Origin: AP-15 sp963845735
GTDB taxonomy: Bacteria > Pseudomonadota > Alphaproteobacteria > ATCC43930 > CGMCC-115725
Direction of reading: 5' to 3'
NCBI GenBank assembly: GCA_963845735.1
Contig: CAWJTR010000015.1
Span: 62,001-126,000, forward strand
Length of the DNA stretch: 64,000 nucleotides
Part shown: piece after piece, positions 54,409 through 63,500 of the stretch
Numbering within the stretch: the first letter of the stretch is position 1
Layout of the letters: every line of letters starts with the position of its first letter
Translations under genes and position numbers: made by a program
Notes under the pieces: generated by a model
What the model was told of the DNA's origin: nothing
Databases searched by the model: none
The model's input: the letters and a program-made list of their open reading frames with translations, nothing else

Positions 54409-54852
54409 CTACGTCGCCCCTGCGACAAGATCCGAGGAGATCAAAACAAAGCCGTCACCATGCGGCATCACGATGAGACGCCGATGATCAATGGCGCCTG
54501 CCTTGTTGGCGGCCTGTTCGGCGGCGGCGCTCGACCCGAATACATGCTCGGCTGCCACCAAGCTGAAGACGCCGCTGGCCAGGGGGACGATGACGGTCTT
54601 CTCGCCTCGGCCCGCGAATCGTTCCCGACAGGCCTTGGCCTCCGCCTCGGTCAGGAAGTGTCGACACGATCGGTCGAGCGCTTCGTTTTGCAGGGCGTCG
54701 AAAGTCAGATGCGCCGCCGGGCCGCTGCGGCTGGAAACGATACCTAACAAGGAATTGCTCCGCATGCGACCGCCGGGCAGCGCGTAGTGGCCGGTTTCAT
54801 CCTGGTCGGCGCCAGGTGGGCGCGGCGGATCGATGTGCAGCAACGGCGCCAC
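54409..54852 (-). CDS. Hypothetical protein of the integrated element, probably 5'-incomplete
   Basis: 147 residues in this frame: GGRMRSNSLLGIVSSRSGP, HLTFDALQNEALDRSCRHFL, KTVIVPLASGVFSLVAAEHV and HRRLIVMPHGDGFVLISSDL. The last third resembles a small beta domain. Upstream, a different frame (54860-55010) gives a coherent LLRQIQTEGADLAVLLGDRR, so the real gene probably starts near 55000 and is split by an indel near 54890. No family is recognised. Confidence 0.4.
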   Translation of the reverse strand: MAPLLHIDPPRPPGADQDETGHYALPGGRMRSNSLLGIVSSRSGPAAHLTFDALQNEALDRSCRHFLTEAEAKACRERFAGRGEKTVIVPLASGVFSLVAAEHVFGSSAAAEQAANKAGAIDHRRLIVMPHGDGFVLISSDLVAGAT

Positions 54853-55003
54853 GCCGTCGATGATCCGCTGCGAAAAGGGGCCGAACTCGAATGCGCGCTA
54901 AGCCGTCGATCGCCGAGCAACACGGCGAGGTCGGCGCCCTCGGTTTGAATTTGCCTCAACAGGGCTGCGAAGGCCTGTGCCGCCGCAGAGACCGCCTCCG
55001 ACT

Positions 55004-55369
55004 TTAGCCGAAGCGATCGCCCACGCTCGGCCAGCTCTTTCGGCAGCGCCGCGCCATTGCCCGGCGCTCGGCCTCGCCCTTGGCGCTGTGCTGGTTCCGG
55101 ACGCCGGCGGCTTCTTCGCGATGGCGCACGACCTGCGCGCCGAGTTCCAACAGCTCATCCTTGAGCGCTTTGACGCGCGCCTGCTCTGGACCGTCGCGGC
55201 TGCTGAACATTGCGGCGACGATCGCCGGCTCAAGCTCGCTCTGCACCGCCTGCTGCCGCGCGCCGAGCCGCGCAATCGCGGCATCCAGCTCCTCGTGCTT
55301 GAGTGGGGCGTCCTTGCCCTCGCGCCAGTCGCGCGCCTTGGCAATAACCTGATCGAAGATGCCGGCCAT
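55004..55369 (-). CDS. Hypothetical coiled-coil protein of the integrated element
   Basis: This is 121 residues, mostly helical with heptad-like spacing (KHEELDAAIARLGARQQAVQ, EQARVKALKDELLELGAQVV). It starts MAGIFDQVIAKARDW, 1 bp after the stop of the upstream gene. The C-terminal 25 residues may belong to a shifted frame. The arrangement suggests a phage structural or scaffold-type accessory, but no family is recognised. Confidence 0.5.
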   Translation of the reverse strand: MAGIFDQVIAKARDWREGKDAPLKHEELDAAIARLGARQQAVQSELEPAIVAAMFSSRDGPEQARVKALKDELLELGAQVVRHREEAAGVRNQHSAKGEAERRAMARRCRKSWPSVGDRFG

Positions 55370-55370
55370 C

Positions 55371-55603
55371 TTAGGGCGTCCTCAGGGTCGCGGTGATCGG
55401 CCCTTCGGCCTTGGGCGGCGGGTCGAGCATCAGAAATGCAGCGTTGACGGTGTCGAGCGCGGTCGCCGTGAAATAACCGTTGTTGAGGTTGGTTCCCTCG
55501 ACCAGCACCGGGTCGTTGACCGCAAAGGTGCCGGTGAAGGTGCCGTTGGCGCCGGTCGCCGCGCCGACCCGAAGGTGATCGAGGCAGTGACGTTCTTGGT
55601 CAT
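55371..55603 (-). CDS. Small phage structural-like protein, frameshifted
   Basis: Begins MTKNVTASITFG and, after one missing base near 55570, continues VGAATGANGTFTGTFAVNDP, VLVEGTNLNNGYFTATALDT and VNAAFLMLDPPP. The pattern of a short beta domain with GD/ND-x-V-x-V-x-G-x-x-NNGYF is common in phage tail and decoration-type proteins. Joined length about 77 residues. Confidence 0.45.
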
Positions 55604-55699
55604 GCCGATGTCGCCGGTGTGCGTGCGCGTCTCCCTGCCCGACGCCAGCCTTTCGTATTTCAGGCCGGCCTTGGTCCGGGTGCCGAGGCTCGGGGCACC

Positions 55700-55916
55700 T
55701 TAGGCAGCCTGAGGGATGTGCGCCGGCGTGTGGACCGCACATAGATTGTGACCCGCCATCTGGCGAACAGCCGGGACGGCAGATCCCGAAATTTCGCAGT
55801 AGACCACGGGGGGATTCGTGCGTGACCCGGTGATGAGGATTGGCGCAGAAATGAGAGCCGGCCCGCAGAGTCGTCGCGGGTTGGTCGCAACCTGGATACT
55901 GGCACTGTTCGGGCAT
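55700..55916 (-). CDS. Small Cys/His-rich (zinc-binding-like) protein, frameshifted
   Basis: First frame: MPEQCQYPGCDQPATTLRAG and SHFCANPHHRVTHES. Second frame: VVYCEISGSAVPAV, GHNLCAVHTPAHIPQAA and stop. The shift falls in a run of six G at about 55809-55814; removal of one gives a 71-residue protein with paired cysteines and histidines (CxxxxC, FC, HNLC, HxxxH). It resembles small phage zinc-finger proteins. No family is assigned. Confidence 0.4.
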
Positions 55917-56044
55917 CGCGGTTTTTCTTCTCAAAAGCCGTTGCTCGTTTCCGGTCAAGTTTCCGGGATCGCCGCCGAATTGCAATCGCCAAAGTGTTTC
56001 ATCTTTCGTGTTTTTTGTTTCATCTTTGGCGATTGGCGGTCGCG

Positions 56045-56179
56045 CTATAGCTGCACTCGCCAACGGCCGAGCACTTCTTCGATAACCTTCCAGCGTGTCC
56101 CGGCCGCCCGCATGGTCGTCGCGACAGCCGCCAGCACCTCCGGCGCCGTCAGTCGGCTAGACGCCGGGCGACCGCTCAT
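56045..56179 (-). CDS. Very small protein of the integrated element
   Basis: This is 44 residues: MSGRPASSRLTAPEVLAAVA, then TTMRAAGTRWKVIEEVLGRW. Its ATG overlaps the stop of a 22-codon frame (56176-56244, MNANGQRVRDRRG) as ATGA, repeating the coupling seen elsewhere in this array. It could form a helix-turn-helix-like unit. Support is only compositional. Confidence 0.33.
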   Translation of the reverse strand: MSGRPASSRLTAPEVLAAVATTMRAAGTRWKVIEEVLGRWRVQL

Positions 56180-56244
56180 CGCCACCGCGCGCCTGCCGCC
56201 AGCGACCCGCGCCTGTCCCGCACCCGCTGCCCGTTTGCATTCAT

Positions 56245-56606
56245 CTTCGGGTTGAAGGCGCAAAACTGGGGAAACGAGAGAAATGCCGCGCGCCATGGAT
56301 ACGACCGGCGTGAGACGGCGAAACCGGGGGTACCCCCCGCGATCGGTTGCCAGCGACAATCGCCCGGTCGGAGGGTACGCGGCAGATTGCCGACACCGTG
56401 CGGCACGCGCCACAGGCTGCACGCTGACCACTCGCAGTGCGCGCGGTCGAACGCTTTGGTCGGCACCGGTCTTGAAGACCGGGAAGACACCGCAGACCAT
56501 GTCACTGACATTGCTGAGGGTTTCCATACCGTCCGCCGGTTCTGCCACCGCACTTGCCACCGGAAGGCCCGGCGTTCGCCTAATGTTCTAGTTTGCACGG
56601 CGTTAA
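56245..56606. other. Non-coding part of the integrated element
   Basis: About 360 bp with no supported gene. It contains a tRNA-like anticodon hairpin (CACCGGTCTTGAAGACCGG, 56464-56482) but no complete cloverleaf. It lies between the leftward gene array and the rightward integrase fragment and probably holds divergent control sequences. Confidence 0.35.
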
Positions 56607-57105
56607 AGCAGCCGAAAACTGAGCGGTCGCGAACGTCGTGTCGATCTGCCGGCATTCGCGGTCGAGGCGCTGCGGCGCCACCGCACGCGCCAGGCCGAGG
56701 AGCGGTTACGGATGGGGCGCGATTGGCAGGACCATGATTTGATCTGCTGCGACACGCTCGGCCGTCCTCAGCCCGCGCCGGGTCACCAAGGCGTTTCGTA
56801 CGCTGCGCGGGTCTCTCGAGCTCGGCGTGCAATTCCACGATCTGCGCCATGGCTACGCCTCGATGCTCCTGGCGGCGAGCGTCCATCCCAAGGTTGTCCA
56901 GGAAGCCCTCGGGCATTCGAGCATCGGCGTCACGATGGATACCTACAGCCACCTGCTGCCGGGCATGGGACGGGACGCCGCGAACAAAGTTGACACGCTG
57001 ATCCGAACCTATATAGAACGCGCGCCCGCTTCGGCGGATGCATTCGGTGGCAATCCGGTGGCGCACCGGGTCACCAAGGCCGGGCAGAGACGGACAACCC
57101 CTTGA
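56607..57105 (+). pseudogene. Tyrosine integrase, C-terminal fragment, frameshifted
   Basis: First frame: VDLPAFAVEALRRHRTRQAE, RLRMGRDWQDHDLICCDTLG. After a shift near 56770: RVTKAFRTLRGSLELGVQFH, DLRHGYASMLLAASVHPKVV, QEALGHSSIGVTMDTYSHLL. The HxLRHxxAS box, LGHSS and the catalytic DTYSH tyrosine identify a phage-type tyrosine recombinase. The N-terminal DNA-binding half is missing: the frame is closed by TAA at 56604-56606. The element therefore cannot excise with this gene. It lies 9 bp from the right repeat, the usual place for an integrase. Confidence 0.85.
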
Positions 57106-57113
57106 AATCAGCG

Positions 57114-57157
57114 TAGGAGTGTAGCTCAACTGGTAGAGCACCGGTCTCCAAAACCGG
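57114..57157 (+). repeat. attR-like 44-bp direct repeat inside tRNA-Trp
   Basis: Identical to 51150-51193 over 44 bases, ending within the 3' side of the anticodon stem. Beyond it the tRNA continues normally, so this copy is the functional gene. Confidence 0.9.
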
Positions 57158-57190
57158 GGGTTGGGGGTTCGAGCCCCTCCACTCCTGCCA
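57115..57190 (+). tRNA. tRNA-Trp (CCA)
   Basis: 76 nt. AGGAGTG pairs with CACTCCT, the anticodon loop CTCCAAA reads CCA, the T-loop is TTCGAGC, and GCCA is encoded at the end. Its first 43 bases also lie at 51151-51193. The 5' half (including whatever promoter lies before it) is therefore supplied by the integrated element, while the 3' half is chromosomal. Confidence 0.95.
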
Positions 57191-57270
57191 GCCGGCGGCC
57201 GCTGCTGGAACGCGGCCGGGCGCGATGCCATATGGGTAGTGGCGCCCCTCTCGTTCGAGTGCGGTTAGGT

Positions 57271-57468
57271 ATGGCGAAAACGAGCCCGGTCAAGTTCATC
57301 GAAGAGGTCCGCCAGGAAGTCTCCCGCGTTACCTGGCCGACCCGCAAGGAGACGGTCGTCACCACGGCAATGGTATTCGTAATGGTGTTTATTGCAGCGG
57401 GCTTTTTCTTCGTCGTCGATCAGATCTTTTCGGCCGGAGTGCGGCTTGTCTTCGGCCTTGGACATTAA
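57271..57468 (+). CDS. secE: Preprotein translocase subunit SecE
   Basis: 65 residues, the short single-helix form. MAKTSPVKFIEEVRQEVSRV and the amphipathic VTWPTRKETVVTTAMVF lead into one membrane helix (MVFIAAGFFFVVDQIF). SecE stabilises SecY in the translocon. The ATG at 57271 is chosen as the family start. It stands between tRNA-Trp and nusG, the canonical position. Confidence 0.93.
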   Translation: MAKTSPVKFIEEVRQEVSRVTWPTRKETVVTTAMVFVMVFIAAGFFFVVDQIFSAGVRLVFGLGH

Positions 57469-57484
57469 GGCTTGGACATCGAGC

Positions 57485-58015
57485 ATGACGAGCCGCTGGT
57501 ATGTGATCCACGTCTATTCCGGCTTCGAGAAGAAAGTCGCGTCCTCGATCCGCGAGCAGGCCGAGCAGAAGGGGCTGTCGGACAGGTTCGACGAGATCTT
57601 GGTGCCGACCGAGGAGGTCATCGAAGTCAAGCGCGGCGCCAAGGTCAGCTCCGAGCGCAAGTTTTTCCCGGGCTATGTGCTGATCAAGATGGATTTGAGC
57701 GACGAGACTTGGCATCTGGTCAGGAACACCGCCAAGGTCACGGGATTTCTTGGCGGTCGCGGGCGGCCGTCGCCGATCAGCGACAACGAGGCGGCGCGCA
57801 TCATGCACCAGGTCCAGGAGGGAATCGAACGGCCGAAACCGTCGATTACCTTCGAGATCGGCGAGCAGGTCCGGGTCTGCGACGGTCCCTTCACCTCGTT
57901 CAACGGTCTCGTCGAGGAGGTCGACGAGGAACGGGCGCGGCTCAAGGTCGCGGTATCGATCTTTGGCCGTGCAACCCCGGTCGAGCTTGAATATTCGCAG
58001 GTCGAAAAGGTCTGA
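57485..58015 (+). CDS. nusG: Transcription termination/antitermination protein NusG
   Basis: 176 residues. The NGN domain begins SRWYVIHVYSGFEKKVASSI and has VLVPTEE-like ILVPTEEVIEVKRG, FFPGYVLIKMDL and GFLGGRGRPSPIS. The KOW domain has GEQVRVCDGPFTSFNGLVEE, DEERARLKVAVSIFGRATPV and ELEY. It links RNA polymerase to Rho and the ribosome. It starts 17 bp after secE. Confidence 0.96.
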   Translation: MTSRWYVIHVYSGFEKKVASSIREQAEQKGLSDRFDEILVPTEEVIEVKRGAKVSSERKFFPGYVLIKMDLSDETWHLVRNTAKVTGFLGGRGRPSPISDNEAARIMHQVQEGIERPKPSITFEIGEQVRVCDGPFTSFNGLVEEVDEERARLKVAVSIFGRATPVELEYSQVEKV

Positions 58016-58060
58016 GCGGCGCGCCGCCCCGCGGCTGCCGGTTTCACGAGAGCAAAACAA

Positions 58061-58492
58061 ATGGCAAAGAAAGTCGTCGGCATCATCAAACTGCAAGTTC
58101 CCGCCGGCAAGGCAAACCCTTCGCCGCCGATCGGCCCGGCGCTCGGTCAACGCGGGCTGAACATCATGGAGTTCTGCAAGGCGTTCAACGCCGCCACCCA
58201 AAACCTCGAACCCGGCATGCCAATCCCGGTCGTGATCACCGCTTTCGCCGACCGCTCTTTCACGTTCGTGACCAAGAGCCCGCCAAACACCTATTTCCTG
58301 AAGAAGGCGGCGGCGATCGAGAAGGGTTCGCAGACCACCGGCAAGGGCAGCACGGTGGGGCAAGTGACGATGGCGCAGATCCGCGAGATCGCGGAAAAGA
58401 AGATGCCGGACCTCAATGCGAACGATATCGAGGGCGCCTGCCGCATGCTGATCGGGTCGGCGCGTTCAATGGGCCTCGACGTGGTGGAGTGA
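58061..58492 (+). CDS. rplK: 50S ribosomal protein L11
   Basis: 143 residues. It begins MAKKVVGIIKLQVPAGKANP and SPPIGPALGQRGLNIMEFCK, the L11 signature, and ends with the rRNA-binding C-terminal domain (KKMPDLNANDIEGACRMLIG, SARSMGLDV). It forms the stalk base of the 50S subunit. Six bp separate it from rplA. Confidence 0.97.
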   Translation: MAKKVVGIIKLQVPAGKANPSPPIGPALGQRGLNIMEFCKAFNAATQNLEPGMPIPVVITAFADRSFTFVTKSPPNTYFLKKAAAIEKGSQTTGKGSTVGQVTMAQIREIAEKKMPDLNANDIEGACRMLIGSARSMGLDVVE

Positions 58493-58498
58493 AGAAAA

Positions 58499-59206
58499 AT
58501 GGCGAAAATGGGTAAGCGGCTCAAAAAGGCGTATGACGGGATCGATCCGACCGCGGCGCATCGCCTCGGCGAAGCCGTGCAGCTGATCAAATCGCGCGCC
58601 TCGGCCAAATTCGACGAGACGGTCGAGATCGCGATGAATCTCAATCTCGATCCGCGCAAACAGGATCAGAACCTGCGCGGCACGGTGATGCTGCCGCACG
58701 GCACCGGCAAGACGGTACGGGTCGCGGTTTTTGCGCGCGGCGACCGCGCCAAGGAAGCCGAGGCCGCCGGGGCCGACGTCGTCGGGGCCGAAGATCTGGC
58801 CGAGAAGGTTCAGGCCGGGAATATCGATTTCGACCGCGCGATCGCCACCCCCGACTTGATGGCGCTTGTCGGTCGGCTCGGCAAGATCCTCGGCCCGCGC
58901 GGTCTGATGCCGAACCCGCGCCTGGGCACAGTCACGCAGAATGTCGGCGAGGCGGTGCGCGCGGCCAAGGGCGGGCAGGTCGAGTTCCGCGCCGAAAAGG
59001 CCGGGCTGGTGCATGCCGGAGTCGGCAAAGCGAGCTTTACCGACGACGCGCTTGCGGATAATGTCCGCGCCTTTGTCGGCGCGATCACCCGGAACAAGCC
59101 GAGCGGCGTCAGAGGCACCTACATCAAGAAAGTCAGTTTGAGCTCGACGATGGGACCAGGCGTCAAAGTCGAATTGTCGGATTTGGCCGAGGAGGCCAGG
59201 GCTTAG
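58499..59206 (+). CDS. rplA: 50S ribosomal protein L1
   Basis: 235 residues. KFDETVEIAMNLNLDPRKQD, QNLRGTVMLPHGTGKTVRVA, ILGPRGLMPNPRLGTVTQNV and the C-terminal NKPSGVRGTYIKKVSLSSTM are the L1 landmarks. L1 binds 23S rRNA at the exit-site stalk and, in E. coli, represses its own rplK-rplA mRNA; such autoregulation is plausible here. Confidence 0.97.
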   Translation: MAKMGKRLKKAYDGIDPTAAHRLGEAVQLIKSRASAKFDETVEIAMNLNLDPRKQDQNLRGTVMLPHGTGKTVRVAVFARGDRAKEAEAAGADVVGAEDLAEKVQAGNIDFDRAIATPDLMALVGRLGKILGPRGLMPNPRLGTVTQNVGEAVRAAKGGQVEFRAEKAGLVHAGVGKASFTDDALADNVRAFVGAITRNKPSGVRGTYIKKVSLSSTMGPGVKVELSDLAEEARA

Positions 59207-59298
59207 CTGTCGTGGTATCGGCTGCAGCCCGGCGGCGGTAACGCAAGCGCTTTGAGCTCTCTTCGGAAGAGGGCCATGGATCGGGGTCGGAGAGGCGA
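59207..59298 (+). promoter_or_regulatory. Intergenic leader before rplJ (possible L10 leader)
   Basis: A 92-bp gap between rplA and rplJ. In many bacteria the mRNA here folds into the L10(L12)4-binding leader that represses rplJL translation. GAGCTCTCTTCGGAAGAGGGC (59251-59271) forms a stem with a TCGG-type loop, compatible with such a structure. Identification rests mostly on position. Confidence 0.4.
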
Positions 59299-59820
59299 GT
59301 GGACCGAGTACAAAAGCAAAAGCTGGTCGAGACCCTGCAGCAGGATCTAGCCGACACAGTCTGCGTCGTGGTGACGCACCAGTCGGGGCTTACCGTCGCC
59401 GAGGCGACCCAGTTGCGCCGTCAGATGCGGAGCGCCGGGGCGCGCTTCCGGGTGACCAAGAACCGGCTGGCGCGGCGCGCGCTCGGCGGAACCCCTTTTG
59501 CCTCGTTGTCGCCGCTGTTCACCGGCCCGACAGCGATTGCCTTCTCGCGCGATCCCGTCGCCGCGGCAAAGGTGGCGGTCGAGTATGCCAACCGCAACGA
59601 CAAGCTGACGATCATCGGCGGCGGGCTCGCCGGCCAGGTCATCGATGCTGCAGGGGTCAAGGAGTTGGCCCTGCTGCCCGGGCTCGACGAATTACGCGGC
59701 AAGCTGATCGGCCTGTTGCTCGCGCCGGCGACACGGCTCGCCCGGGTGTTGCAGGCGCCCGCCGGGCAACTCGCCCGGGTTCTCGCCGCGCACGCCGAGA
59801 GCCAGGGCGAGACCAGATAG
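59299..59820 (+). CDS. rplJ: 50S ribosomal protein L10
   Basis: 173 residues from a GTG start (MDRVQKQKLVETLQQDLADT) with GGAGAGG upstream. VVVTHQSGLTVAEATQLRRQ, FRVTKNRLARRALGGTPFAS, LFTGPTAIAFSRDPVAAAKV are typical. The C-terminal helix (LARVLQAPAGQLARVLAAHA) binds L7/L12 dimers. It forms the base of the ribosomal stalk. Confidence 0.95.
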   Translation: MDRVQKQKLVETLQQDLADTVCVVVTHQSGLTVAEATQLRRQMRSAGARFRVTKNRLARRALGGTPFASLSPLFTGPTAIAFSRDPVAAAKVAVEYANRNDKLTIIGGGLAGQVIDAAGVKELALLPGLDELRGKLIGLLLAPATRLARVLQAPAGQLARVLAAHAESQGETR

Positions 59821-59876
59821 CGGGCCGCGGTTTATTTGTCATCATCAGGGTTCATCTTTGAAATCGGGAGTGGAAG

Positions 59877-60251
59877 ATGCCGGATTTGGCGAGGTTGGTC
59901 GACGATCTGTCGGCGTTGAGCGTGATCGAGGCGGCCCAGCTGTCGAAAATGCTGGAGGAGAAATGGGGTGTCTCCGCGGCGGCGCCGGTCGCCGTGGCGG
60001 CGGCCGCTGCGGCGCCGGCCGCCGAGGCGGCGGTCGAGCAGACCGAGTTTGATGTGATCCTGGCTGCGATCGGCGAGAAAAAGATTAACGTCATCAAGGA
60101 AGTCCGTGCTATCACCAGTCTTGGGCTGAAGGAAGCCAAGGATCTGGTCGAGGCGGCGCCGAAGCCGGTCAAGGAAGGCGTCAACAAGGAGGAGGCGGCG
60201 AAAATAAAAAAGCAGCTTGAAGATGCGGGTGCGACTGTCGAAATAAAGTAG
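59877..60251 (+). CDS. rplL: 50S ribosomal protein L7/L12
   Basis: 124 residues. The N-terminal dimerisation domain (LARLVDDLSALSVIEAAQLS) is joined by an Ala-rich hinge (60000-60040) to the factor-binding domain: EFDVILAAIGEKKINVIKEV, LGLKEAKDLVEAAPKPVKEG. Stalk protein that recruits translation GTPases. GGGAGTGGAAG lies before the ATG. Confidence 0.97.
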   Translation: MPDLARLVDDLSALSVIEAAQLSKMLEEKWGVSAAAPVAVAAAAAAPAAEAAVEQTEFDVILAAIGEKKINVIKEVRAITSLGLKEAKDLVEAAPKPVKEGVNKEEAAKIKKQLEDAGATVEIK

Positions 60252-60542
60252 GCCTGCTACGAGCTTATTCCCACCGGGGGCCGGCGTCCGATCATTGGTA
60301 GCCGCCGCGCCCGACACCGAACCTGGAAACCGGGGCGCGATCGGTCGCGCACGCCGGGTTTCGGCGTCTGAGAGGAGTAGCGTTAGTGCGGGCCGGCTAA
60401 ACGGCCGCAGAAGAGTAATAGGGCTGGTGGTCGGCTCGACCGATCGGCATAGCGACGACGCTATGTCGCCGGCATGAGACCGATGACCGGCCGGGATACC
60501 GAGATCGGGTCAGGCAGCGGCGACCCACAGCGAGGAGCATGC
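60252..60542 (+). other. rplL-rpoB intergenic region
   Basis: About 290 bp without a gene. In related operons this gap carries an attenuator or RNA-processing site that lowers rpoBC expression relative to the ribosomal genes. CGGCCGTTTAGCCGG-type complementarity is visible at 60394-60412 (GGGCCGGCTAAACGGCCG), a possible hairpin. GCGAGGAGC before the ATG at 60543 is the likely rpoB ribosome binding site. Confidence 0.45.
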
Positions 60543-63500
60543 ATGGCTATATCCCTTACCGGTAAGAGGCGTATCCGCAAGAGCTTCGGACGCGTGCCCG
60601 AGGTGGCGCCGATGCCGAATTTGATCGAAGTCCAGAAGAGTTCGTACGACCACTTCCTGCAGATGGATGAAGCGCCCGAAGAGCGGGCTAATGCCGGCTT
60701 GCAGGAAGTGCTCAAATCAGTCTTCCCGATACGAGATTTCTCAGAGCGTGCCCAGCTGGAATTTGTCCGTTACGAGCTTGAAGCGCCGAAATACGATGTC
60801 GGCGAATGCCAGCAGCGCGGGATTACCTTTGCCGCTCCCCTTAAGGTTACCTTGCGCCTCGTGGTCTGGGACATAGACGAGGATACCGGGTCGCGCTCGA
60901 TCCGCGACATCAAGGAGCAGGACGTCTATATGGGCGACATGCCGTTGATGACGAAGAACGGCACCTTCATCATCAACGGCACTGAACGGGTCATCGTTTC
61001 GCAGATGCACCGCAGCCCGGGCGTGTTCTTTGATCACGATAAGGGCAAGACCCATTCCTCCGGGAAATATCTGTTCGCTGCCCGGGTGATCCCGTACCGC
61101 GGCTCTTGGCTCGACTTCGAATTCGACGCCAAAGACCACGTTTACGTTCGCATCGACCGGCGCCGCAAGTTGCCGGCCACGACATTGCTGATGGCGCTCG
61201 ACGATGCCGCAACCGAGAAGCTGCGTACGGAGCGCATGGCCGAGAACAAGCCGCTGCAGCCCGGCGAGGCGGTGGGGATGCCGAAGGAGGAAATCCTCTC
61301 GTGGTTCTACCGGGCGATCCTGTTCGGCCATGGCCCACAGGGCTGGATGGCGCCGTTCGACCCCGATCATTTCAAGGGCAAGCTGATCAACGATCTGCGC
61401 GACGCGCGCACCGGCGAGGTAGTGCTGCCGGCGGGTGAGCGGGTGACGCCGCGCGTCGCCCGCCGGCTGCGCGAGGCAGGCCTGACCGACATCCTTGTGC
61501 GCGACGAGGAATTGATCGGCCGCTATTTCGCTTCAGATCTGATCAACGAGGAGACGGGCGAGGTTTATTTCGAAGCCGGTGACGAGATCACCGCCGTCGC
61601 ACTCGCCCAACTGGTCGAAGCGGGAATCGGTGAATTGCCGGTGCTGGACATCGATCACGTGACGGTTGGCCCTTACATTCGAAACACCCTAGCGATCGAC
61701 AAGAATGCGACGCGCGAGGACGCGTTGATCGACATCTATCGAGTCATGCGCCCGGGTGAGCCGCCGACCCTGGAGACCGCGGAAACCCTGTTCAACAGCC
61801 TGTTTTTTGATTCCGAACGCTATGATCTGTCCGCGGTCGGACGGGTCAAGATGAACTCGCGGCTGGGGCTCGACACCGACGACAGCGTGCGCACCCTGCG
61901 CAAGGCCGATATTCTGGCGATCCTCAAAGTACTGGTCGAGCTCAAGGACGGCCGCGGCGAGATCGACGATATCGATCATCTCGGCAACCGCCGGGTGCGC
62001 TCGGTCGGCGAGCTGATGGAGAACCAGTACCGCGTCGGCCTGCTTGCGCATGGAGCGAGCGATCCGCGAACGGATGAGCTCGGTCGAGATCGACACCGTC
62101 ATGCCGCACGATCTAATCAATGCGAAACCGGCGGCCGCAGCGGTGCGCGAGTTTTTCGGTTCCTCGCAGCTATCGCAATTCATGGATCAGACCAACCCGC
62201 TCAGCGAGATCACCCACAAGCGGCGGCTGTCGGCTTTGGGTCCCGGAGGTCTGACCCGGGAGCGCGCCGGCTTCGAGGTACGCGACGTGCATCCGACCCA
62301 TTATGGGCGGATCTGCCCGATCGAGACGCCGGAAGGCCCGAATATCGGCTTGATCAACAGCTTGGCCACTTATGCCAGGGTCAATCAGTACGGCTTTATC
62401 GAGAGCCCGTATCGTCGGGTCGTCGACGGCCGGGTCACCGACGACGTCGTCTACCTGTCGGCGATGGACGAGGGCCGCTACGCGATCGCCCAGGCCAATG
62501 TCGAGACCGATGGCGAGGGCCGGATCACCGCCGACCTGACCAATTGCCGCAAAGGCGGCGATTTCGTCATGCAGCGGCCGCAAGACATCGACCTGATCGA
62601 CGTGTCGCCGAAGCAGCTGGTTTCGGTGGCCGCGGCGTTGATCCCGTTTCTCGAAAACGACGACGCCAACCGCGCGCTGATGGGCTCGAACATGCAGCGC
62701 CAGGCGGTGCCGCTGATCCGCGCCGAGGCGCCGCTCGTCGGCACCGGCATGGAGGAGACGGTGGCCCGCGACTCCGGGCGTTACGATCATCGCCCGCCGC
62801 TCGGGGGTCGTCGACCAGGTGGACGCAACCCGCGTCGTGGTTCGGGCCACCGCCGAGACTTCGTCGGCCGCCTCGGGCGTCGATATCTACAATTTGTTGA
62901 AGTTCCAGCGCTCGAATCAGAACACCTGCATCACGCAGCGGCCGCTGGTCAATGTCGGCGATCAGGTCGGCGCCGGCGACATCATCGCCGACGGCCCATC
63001 GACCCAGTTCGGCGAGCTGGCGCTGGGGCGCAACGTGTTGTGCGCCTTCATGCCGTGGAACGGCTACAATTTCGAGGATTCGATCCTGATTTCCGAGCGC
63101 ATCGTCTCTGACGACGTCTTCACCTCGATCCATATCGAGGAGTTCGAGGTGATGGCGCGCGACACCAAGCTCGGTCAGGAGGAGATCACCCGAGACATCC
63201 CGAATGTCGGGGAGGAGGCGCTGAAGAACCTCGACGAAGCGGGCATCATCTATATCGGGGCCGAGGTCAAGCCAGGCGATATCCTGGTCGGCAAGGTCAC
63301 CCCCAAGGGTGAGTCGCCGATGACGCCCGAGGAAAAGCTGTTGCGCGCGATCTTTGGCGAAAAGGCCTCCGATGTGCGCGACACGTCGTTGCGCCTGCCA
63401 CCCGGCGTCTCCGGCACGATCGTCGAAGTGCGGGTGTTCTCGCGGCGCGGCGTCGACAAGGACGAGCGCGCGCTGGCGATCGAGCGCGCCGAAATCGAAC

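Larger units (their letters stand above)
51150..57157. mobile_element. Decayed phage-like element integrated in tRNA-Trp
   Basis: About 6 kb between two 44-bp direct repeats. It contains a leftward array of short, closely packed genes (51348-56244), several overlapping as ATGA, including a BRO-type antirepressor. A 5'-truncated tyrosine integrase lies next to the right repeat. No capsid, portal, terminase or replication gene is recognisable, and many frames are interrupted, so this is a remnant or satellite. The element separates tuf from tRNA-Trp/secE. Confidence 0.82.

Noticed and set aside
56464..56482. tRNA-Ser(TGA)-like anticodon hairpin CACCGGTCTTGAAGACCGG in the integrated element
   Set aside because: The stem and loop look right and a GGTCGAA string lies upstream, but I cannot build acceptor, D and T arms around it, so it is at most a relic.
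56176..57231. Long minus-strand reading frame (351 codons) across the integrase and tRNA-Trp
   Set aside because: It is the antisense shadow of the integrase and of the tRNA; the string TPNPRFWRPVLYQLSYTP is the familiar false translation of tRNA-Trp.
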